Assembly (NCBI RefSeq): GCF_022802975.1
Contig: NZ_JAFEVZ010000017.1
Coordinates: forward strand, 1-64,000
From: Flavobacterium pectinovorum
GTDB taxonomy: Bacteria > Bacteroidota > Bacteroidia > Flavobacteriales > Flavobacteriaceae
Direction: 5' to 3'
DNA length: 64,000 nucleotides
A program made the position numbers and the translations under genes. Below the pieces are notes generated by a model. The model did no database searches. It was not told the origin of the DNA and worked only from the letters and a program-made list of their open reading frames with translations. Shown here piece by piece: positions 59,167-64,000 of the stretch. Numbering within the stretch: position 1 is the stretch's first letter; every line of letters begins with the position of its first letter.

Positions 59167-60089
59167 GTATTAATTCTAAAGAAAAATATTCGAAATTTAT
59201 TAAATCTGAAGCGAAACGACTTGGTTTCATTTCTTGTGGAATATCTAAAGCAGGATTTCTCGAAGAAGAAGCTCCTCGTTTGGAAAAATGGTTAAAAAAT
59301 AATCATAATGGTCAAATGGGGTATATGGAAAACCATTTTGATAAGCGCTTAGACCCAACATTATTGGTTGATGATGCTAAAAGTGTGGTTTCACTTTTAT
59401 TAAATTATTACCCTGCTGAATTTCAAAATAGCGAAAGTTTCAAGATTTCAAAATATGCGTATGGTCAGGATTATCATTTTGTTATTAAAGAAAAACTAAA
59501 AGAATTTCTTCATTCAATTCAGGAAAACATTGGAGATGTTTCGGGGCGTGCTTTTGTCGATTCAGCTCCGGTTCTGGATAGAGCATGGGCAGCAAAAAGC
59601 GGTTTGGGATGGATTGGTAAAAGCAGTAATTTATTAACTCAAAAAGTAGGCTCATTTTATTTTATTGCAGAACTTATTTTAGATTTGGATTTAGAATACG
59701 ATCATGCAGTAACGGATCATTGCGGCTCATGTACAGCCTGTATCGATGCTTGTCCAACTCAGGCGATAGTTGCTCCTTATGTAGTGGACGGAAGCAAATG
59801 CATTTCTTATTATACAATAGAACTCAAAGAAAATATTCCATACGAAATGAAAGGCAAGTTTGATGAGTGGATGTTTGGCTGTGATACCTGTCAGGATGTT
59901 TGTCCGTGGAATCGTTTTTCGAAACCGCATTCAGAACCTTTGTTTAATGCAAATCCTGAGTTGCTTTCTTTTTCTAAAAAAGACTGGATTGAAATAACAG
60001 AGGAAACCTTTCGGTTGGTTTTTAAAAATTCTCCTGTCAAGAGAACTAAGTTTGATGGTTTAAGAAGAAATATTAAATTTTTAGAATAA
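59163..60089 (+). CDS. queG: Epoxyqueuosine reductase QueG
   Basis: QueG reduces epoxyqueuosine to queuosine in tRNA with a cobalamin and two [4Fe-4S] clusters. The 308-residue protein shows the N-terminal KRLGFISCGISKAG region, the cobalamin-binding core (GRAFVDSAPVLDRAWA, SGLGWIGKSSNLL), and ferredoxin motifs CGSCTACIDACPT (from about 187) and CDTCQDVCPWN (from about 240). The C-terminal HEAT-like extension of some homologues is missing, as in short QueG forms. It overlaps the P450 by 4 bp. Confidence 0.96.
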   Translation: MSINSKEKYSKFIKSEAKRLGFISCGISKAGFLEEEAPRLEKWLKNNHNGQMGYMENHFDKRLDPTLLVDDAKSVVSLLLNYYPAEFQNSESFKISKYAYGQDYHFVIKEKLKEFLHSIQENIGDVSGRAFVDSAPVLDRAWAAKSGLGWIGKSSNLLTQKVGSFYFIAELILDLDLEYDHAVTDHCGSCTACIDACPTQAIVAPYVVDGSKCISYYTIELKENIPYEMKGKFDEWMFGCDTCQDVCPWNRFSKPHSEPLFNANPELLSFSKKDWIEITEETFRLVFKNSPVKRTKFDGLRRNIKFLE

Positions 60090-60092
60090 TGA

Positions 60093-60125
60093 AAAGATCT
60101 TTCAGTTTAAGAAAGATCTTTTTAT
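60093..60125 (+). terminator. Terminator of queG
   Basis: Perfect 11-bp arms AAAGATCTTTC (60093-60103 and 60111-60121) with a 7-nt loop, then T residues, just after queG. The remaining gap to 60321 shows nothing definite. Confidence 0.85.
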
Positions 60126-60321
60126 TTCAGGTTTAATGTAAAAACGTTGTGTTTTTCATAAAAAAGAGCTTGTGAAATATTCTTTTGTTTCAGAGAATAT
60201 TTCGAAACAGTTAAATATGTTCTAATGTTTTAAAAATGAATTTATTAGGTGTTAAAAAATATAGGAACTTCTTTTTTGTGTTCAATTTTTTTTAACTTTA
60301 TAAATCTAAAATTTTTCAGAT

Positions 60322-60747
60322 ATGACTGTAAATCAAATACTAAACGCAAAAGGAAAAAATGTTTATTCCATACATTCAACAACAACTGTTTATGAAGCAC
60401 TGAAAGTAATGGGCGAAAAGAATATTGGAGCTATATTGGTTATTGACGGTACTGAGTTAAAAGGAATATTGTCAGAAAGAGATTATGCTCGAAAAATTGT
60501 TTTAAAGGATAAATCATCAAAAGAGACTTTCGTTGATGAGATCATGGAAAGTACTATTTTTACTGTGAAACTTTCGGATAATCTAGAAGCCTGCATGGAG
60601 CTTATGAGTACTAAACGTATTAGACATTTACCAGTTTTAGAAAACGAAATTGTGATAGGAGTTATTTCGATCAGCGATGTTGTAAAGGCAATTATTGAAT
60701 TACAAAATGACACTATAAATCATCTGAATTCTTATATTTCGCAATAA
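60322..60747 (+). CDS. CBS domain protein
   Basis: The 141-residue protein is made of two CBS motifs (about 10-60 and 75-130), with typical GAILVIDGTELKGILSERD and MSTKRIRHLPVLENEIVIGV. Such pairs bind adenine nucleotides or SAM and act as regulatory modules. No catalytic domain is attached. It stands alone between queG and maeB; the target enzyme is unknown. Confidence 0.9.
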   Translation: MTVNQILNAKGKNVYSIHSTTTVYEALKVMGEKNIGAILVIDGTELKGILSERDYARKIVLKDKSSKETFVDEIMESTIFTVKLSDNLEACMELMSTKRIRHLPVLENEIVIGVISISDVVKAIIELQNDTINHLNSYISQ

Positions 60748-60856
60748 TTAGCTTTTATAAATTAAGATTTTAAAAATAGTTCAAAATGTTGAGCTATTTT
60801 TTTTTAAGCTGAATTTGAATAATTTTTTGAAAAGAATGCTTAATTGGATAATGTTT

Positions 60857-60884
60857 TAAGACAAGTCTTATATCTTTGTAAGAC
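60857..60884 (+). promoter_or_regulatory. maeB promoter flanked by TAAGAC/GTCTTA half-sites
   Basis: TATCTTTG (60871-60878) is a -7 element. It is flanked by GTCTTA (60865-60870) and TAAGAC (60879-60884), with another TAAGAC at 60857-60862 exactly 22 bp from the last one. The pattern looks like an operator that would block the promoter. Confidence 0.5.
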
Positions 60885-60903
60885 ACAATTAAAGTGAAAA
60901 CGA

Positions 60904-63195
60904 ATGAATAAAGATACGAAAAGAAGAGAAGCGTTATTATATCATGCAGAACCGACTCCAGGGAAAATTCAGGTAGTTCCAACAAAAAAATATGCAACTC
61001 AAAGAGATTTGTCTTTGGCTTACTCACCAGGTGTTGCAGAGCCATGTTTAGCAATCGCAGAAAATATTGAAGATGTTTATAAATATACAGCAAAAGGAAA
61101 TTTAGTAGCCGTAATTTCAAACGGTACAGCTGTTTTAGGTCTTGGAGATATAGGGCCTGAAGCAGGAAAACCAGTGATGGAAGGAAAAGGCTTGTTGTTT
61201 AAAATCTTTTCAGATATCGATGTTTTTGATATTGAAATCGGGACAAAAGATGTTGAAGAATTTATTCAGACTGTAAAAAATATTGCTCCGACTTTTGGAG
61301 GAATTAATCTTGAAGATATTAAAGCTCCCGAATCTTTCGAAATAGAAAGAAGATTAATAGAAGAACTGGATATTCCGGTAATGCACGATGATCAGCACGG
61401 AACAGCGATTATTTCTTCGGCAGCTTTAATTAATGCATTAGAATTAGCAGGAAAAAAAGCAGAAGATGTGAAAGTGGTAGTTTCCGGTGCGGGATCTGCA
61501 GCAATAGCCTGTACAGATTTATATGTTTTGCTGGGAGTTAAAGTAGAGAATGTTTTAATGTTTAACAGTAAAGGACTTTTAACAAAAGATAATCCTTCGC
61601 TTTCAGAATTGCAATTAAAGTATGCTTTGGATGGTGCTAAAATTGATTTAGCCGAAGCTGTAAAAGATGCTGATGTTTTTATAGGATTGTCTTCAGGGAA
61701 TATTTTATCTCCTGAAATGTTATTATCAATGGCTGATAATCCAATTGTGTTTGCGATGGCAAATCCAAATCCGGAGATCGATTATAATTTAGCAGTAGAA
61801 ACACGCAAAGATGTTATTATGGCTACAGGGCGTTCTGATTTTCCTAATCAGGTAAATAATGTTTTAGGGTTTCCTTATATTTTTAGAGGAGCTTTGGATG
61901 TTAGGGCTACAAAGATTAATGAAGCGATGAAAATGGCAGCTGTAAAAGCATTGGCTTCATTAGCGAAACAATCTGTTCCGGAACAGGTTAATGTAGCTTA
62001 TGGAGCAACAAAATTAGGTTTTGGCCGAGAATATATTATTCCGAAACCATTTGATCCAAGATTGATTGCAGTTGTGGCACCTGCTGTAGCAAAAGCAGCT
62101 ATAGAATCCGGTGTTGCTAAAAACCCCATTACAGACTGGTCTGCTTATGAAGAAAAATTGTTAGAACGTTTAGGGAATGACAATAAAATGGTTCGTTTGA
62201 TTACAAACCGTGCCAAAATGGATCCGAAACGAGTTGTTTTTGCTGAGGCAGAACATTTAAATGTTTTAAAAGCTGCACAAATTGTACACGAAGAAGGTAT
62301 AGGTTTTCCAATTTTATTAGGGAATAAAGAAATCATTTTAGAACTTAAGAAAGAACTTGGTTTTGATGCAGATGTAGAAATTATTGATCCTAAAACAAGT
62401 GAAGAAGCAGCAAGGCGTAACAGATTTGCAAATTCATATTGGGAAACAAGGGAAAGAAGAGGGGTTTCGTTGCTTGATGCTCAGCGATTTATGCGCGAAA
62501 GAAATTATTTTGCGGCAATGATGGTAAATGAAGAGGAAGCAGATGGTCTTGTTACTGGTTTTTCAAGAAGTTATCCTAGTGTAGTAAAACCAATGCTTCA
62601 ATTAATTGACAAAGCCTCAGGAGCATCACTTGTAGCTACAGCAAATATGATGCTGACTTCACGTGGACCAATGTTTTTGTCAGATACAGCCATAAATATT
62701 AATCCATCCGCTGAGGATTTGGTTAATATTGCGATTATGACCGCTAAAACTGCAAAAATGTTTGGTATTGAACCTGTTATTGCAATGGTTTCGTATTCAA
62801 ATTTTGGATCATCAACGCATCAGAATGCTTCAAAAATAAGAGAAGCGGTTACTTATTTACACAAAAATCATCCGGATATGATTGTTGACGGAGAAATTCA
62901 GGCCGATTTTGCTTTGAATCCCGAAATGCTTCAGGAGAAATTTCCTTTTTCTAAACTGGCTGGTAAAAAAGTAAATACACTTGTATTTCCTAACCTCGAG
63001 TCAGCCAATATTACGTATAAATTATTAAAAGAGTTGTATCAGGTAAATTCTATTGGACCAATTATGATGGGAATGGGCAAACCGGTTCACATTTTTCAAT
63101 TAGGAGCCAGTGTTGAGGAGATGGTAAATATGGCGGCAATTGCAGTTATTGATGCTCAGGGAAAAGAATTGAAGAAAATTAAACAGACGAAATAA
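60904..63195 (+). CDS. maeB: NADP-dependent malic enzyme (malic-phosphotransacetylase fusion)
   Basis: MaeB decarboxylates malate to pyruvate with NADPH formation. The N-terminal 430 residues are the malic enzyme (YSPGVAEPC, MHDDQHGTA, VVSGAGSAAIAC), and the C-terminal 330 residues are phosphotransacetylase-like (ANMMLTSRGPMFLSDTAIN, MVSYSNFGSS), which in this family usually serves allosteric regulation by acetyl-CoA rather than catalysis. The 763-residue length is normal. It precedes ruvA and sprA, the order I know from Flavobacterium johnsoniae. Confidence 0.97.
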   Translation: MNKDTKRREALLYHAEPTPGKIQVVPTKKYATQRDLSLAYSPGVAEPCLAIAENIEDVYKYTAKGNLVAVISNGTAVLGLGDIGPEAGKPVMEGKGLLFKIFSDIDVFDIEIGTKDVEEFIQTVKNIAPTFGGINLEDIKAPESFEIERRLIEELDIPVMHDDQHGTAIISSAALINALELAGKKAEDVKVVVSGAGSAAIACTDLYVLLGVKVENVLMFNSKGLLTKDNPSLSELQLKYALDGAKIDLAEAVKDADVFIGLSSGNILSPEMLLSMADNPIVFAMANPNPEIDYNLAVETRKDVIMATGRSDFPNQVNNVLGFPYIFRGALDVRATKINEAMKMAAVKALASLAKQSVPEQVNVAYGATKLGFGREYIIPKPFDPRLIAVVAPAVAKAAIESGVAKNPITDWSAYEEKLLERLGNDNKMVRLITNRAKMDPKRVVFAEAEHLNVLKAAQIVHEEGIGFPILLGNKEIILELKKELGFDADVEIIDPKTSEEAARRNRFANSYWETRERRGVSLLDAQRFMRERNYFAAMMVNEEEADGLVTGFSRSYPSVVKPMLQLIDKASGASLVATANMMLTSRGPMFLSDTAININPSAEDLVNIAIMTAKTAKMFGIEPVIAMVSYSNFGSSTHQNASKIREAVTYLHKNHPDMIVDGEIQADFALNPEMLQEKFPFSKLAGKKVNTLVFPNLESANITYKLLKELYQVNSIGPIMMGMGKPVHIFQLGASVEEMVNMAAIAVIDAQGKELKKIKQTK

Positions 63196-63211
63196 CTGAT
63201 GACGTAAGTTG

Positions 63212-63243
63212 TTGTTAATATTGTCTTAATTTTATTATATTTG
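63212..63243 (+). promoter_or_regulatory. ruvA promoter
   Basis: TTG (63212-63214) and TATATTTG (63236-63243) are spaced 21 bp, and ruvA begins 18 bp after the -7 element. Confidence 0.6.
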
Positions 63244-63260
63244 GCCCTACAAACTATATT

Positions 63261-63842
63261 ATGATAGCACATTTGCAAGGAAAATTAGTAGAGAAAAATC
63301 CAACAGAAGTTGTGATTGATTGTGCAGGGGTTGGATATCTTGTAAATATCTCTTTGCATACCTTTTCACTAATTCCAAATACAGATTTTATAAAATTGTA
63401 CACGCATCTTCTAATTAAGGAAGATGCGCATACTTTATACGGCTTTGCCGAAAAATCCGAAAGAGAAATATTCAGGATGTTAATATCAGTTTCGGGTATC
63501 GGGGCTAATATTGCCAGAACAATGCTGTCTTCAATAGATCCAAGGCAAATTATCAATGCAATTGCTTCGGGGGATGTTGGCATTATTCAGTCTATCAAAG
63601 GCATCGGGAATAAAACTGCCCAAAGAGTAATATTGGATTTGAAAGAAAAAGTCTTAAAATTATACGATTTAGATGAAGTTTCTGTTGTTCAAAACAATAC
63701 AAACCGAGATGAAGCGTTATCTGCTTTAGAAGTTTTAGGTTTTGTTAGGAAAGCCTCTGAAAAAGTTGTCGAGAAAATTGTAAAAGAAGATCCGGATGCA
63801 ACTGTAGAAACTATTATCAAAAGAGCTTTAAAAGCGTTATAA
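63261..63842 (+). CDS. ruvA: Holliday junction binding protein RuvA
   Basis: RuvA tetramers hold the Holliday junction and load RuvB. The 193-residue protein has the OB-fold N-terminus (MIAHLQGKLVEKNPTEVVID), two helix-hairpin-helix motifs (ISVSGIGANIARTMLSS and IKGIGNKTAQRVILDLK), and the C-terminal three-helix domain that contacts RuvB. sprA starts 25 bp after it. Confidence 0.97.
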   Translation: MIAHLQGKLVEKNPTEVVIDCAGVGYLVNISLHTFSLIPNTDFIKLYTHLLIKEDAHTLYGFAEKSEREIFRMLISVSGIGANIARTMLSSIDPRQIINAIASGDVGIIQSIKGIGNKTAQRVILDLKEKVLKLYDLDEVSVVQNNTNRDEALSALEVLGFVRKASEKVVEKIVKEDPDATVETIIKRALKAL

Positions 63843-63867
63843 ATTACTATTAAGACACTTGAATTGT

Positions 63868-64000
63868 ATGCGTAAAATTTTACTTTTTTTACTGGTTTTA
63901 TTTTGTGGTAATGCTTTGCAGGCACAGGTAAATTCAACAATTCAGGATACTACAAAAACCGGATTTTCTGTTGGGAAATTAGAATTAGAAAATCCGCCAA
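63868..64000 (+). CDS. sprA: SprA, type IX secretion outer-membrane translocon (5' end only)
   Basis: Only the first 44 codons are in the window, and the gene continues past the right edge. They encode a signal peptide (MRKILLFLLVLFCGNALQAQ) and a short mature start reading GFSVGKLELENPP. SprA is the giant barrel of the type IX secretion system needed for gliding and export in Bacteroidota. Identity rests on the N-terminal resemblance plus position after maeB-ruvA, the arrangement known from F. johnsoniae. It is partial by window truncation, not by mutation. Confidence 0.8.
   Translation, partial: MRKILLFLLVLFCGNALQAQVNSTIQDTTKTGFSVGKLELENPP

Noticed and set aside
1..64000. tRNA or rRNA genes
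   Set aside because: No stretch showing a T-loop GTTCRANNC with acceptor pairing, or rRNA-like conserved sequence, was found by eye in the intergenic regions.

Overview
The window looks like chromosomal DNA of a Flavobacterium or very close relative (Bacteroidota). It is AT-rich with no Shine-Dalgarno pattern, and many genes carry the Bacteroidota -7 promoter motif TAnnTTTG. Taxon-typical loci are an alternative complex III (actABCDEF) followed by coxBA, a bacterial GGGP synthase, a ruvA-sprA junction (sprA is the gliding / type IX secretion translocon gene), and abundant short palindromic intergenic repeats. No rRNA, tRNA, CRISPR array, prophage or transposase gene was found.

Layout. 1-4415: a decayed SMR exporter, ahcY, a phosphopantetheinyl transferase, then a truncated haemoglobin with a small membrane protein and a Crp/Fnr regulator; an FNR-type box precedes the globin pair. 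4512-8358: an operon of GGGP synthase, pnuC, a NadR-like kinase fused to DUF4301, and arfB. 8445-9347: a prolyl-aminopeptidase-like hydrolase. 9434-11822: a TPP riboswitch controlling a TonB-dependent receptor, so probably thiamine uptake. 11880-17705: a degenerate Rieske-like lipoprotein, greA, a HIT protein, an orphan histidine kinase, a flavin reductase, a DUF3127 protein, aat and a MOSC protein.

17702-25450 (minus strand): a complete thiamine operon, read thiS-thiC-thiE/tenI-like-thiD-thiE-thiG-[GxxExxY]-thiH-thiF, behind a second TPP riboswitch. It is crowded with repeat insertions. The most striking is a 573-bp cassette between thiG and thiH holding a PDDEXK-type GxxExxY gene between perfect 32-bp inverted repeats, each with three GCAGAT motifs at exact 10-bp spacing. 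A 27-bp perfect palindrome also lies inside the coding sequence of the thiE/tenI-like gene, in frame.

25576-29115: tag, yhhQ and an M3 peptidase. 29189-33792 (minus): a tightly packed five-gene set of uncharacterised exported proteins, including a tandem paralogue pair and a DUF6175-like protein; this is a candidate undescribed envelope system. 34146-37147 (minus): rplM-rpsI and rpsB-tsf. 37465-39364: a LacI-type regulator and a universal stress protein. 39468-44237: rimP-nusA-infB behind a promoter and a terminator-like leader hairpin; greA has a similar leader. 44557-44946: a SPOR protein. 45049-56716: the ACIII / aa3 oxidase operon, a quinol-to-oxygen electron transfer supercomplex. 56774-60089: ruvB, a cytochrome P450 and queG. 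60322-64000: a CBS protein, maeB, ruvA and the start of sprA.

Functional threads are thiamine synthesis and uptake under shared TPP control, aerobic respiration through ACIII, queuosine salvage (yhhQ, queG), NAD precursor salvage (pnuC plus the NadR-like kinase), and translation or transcription housekeeping.
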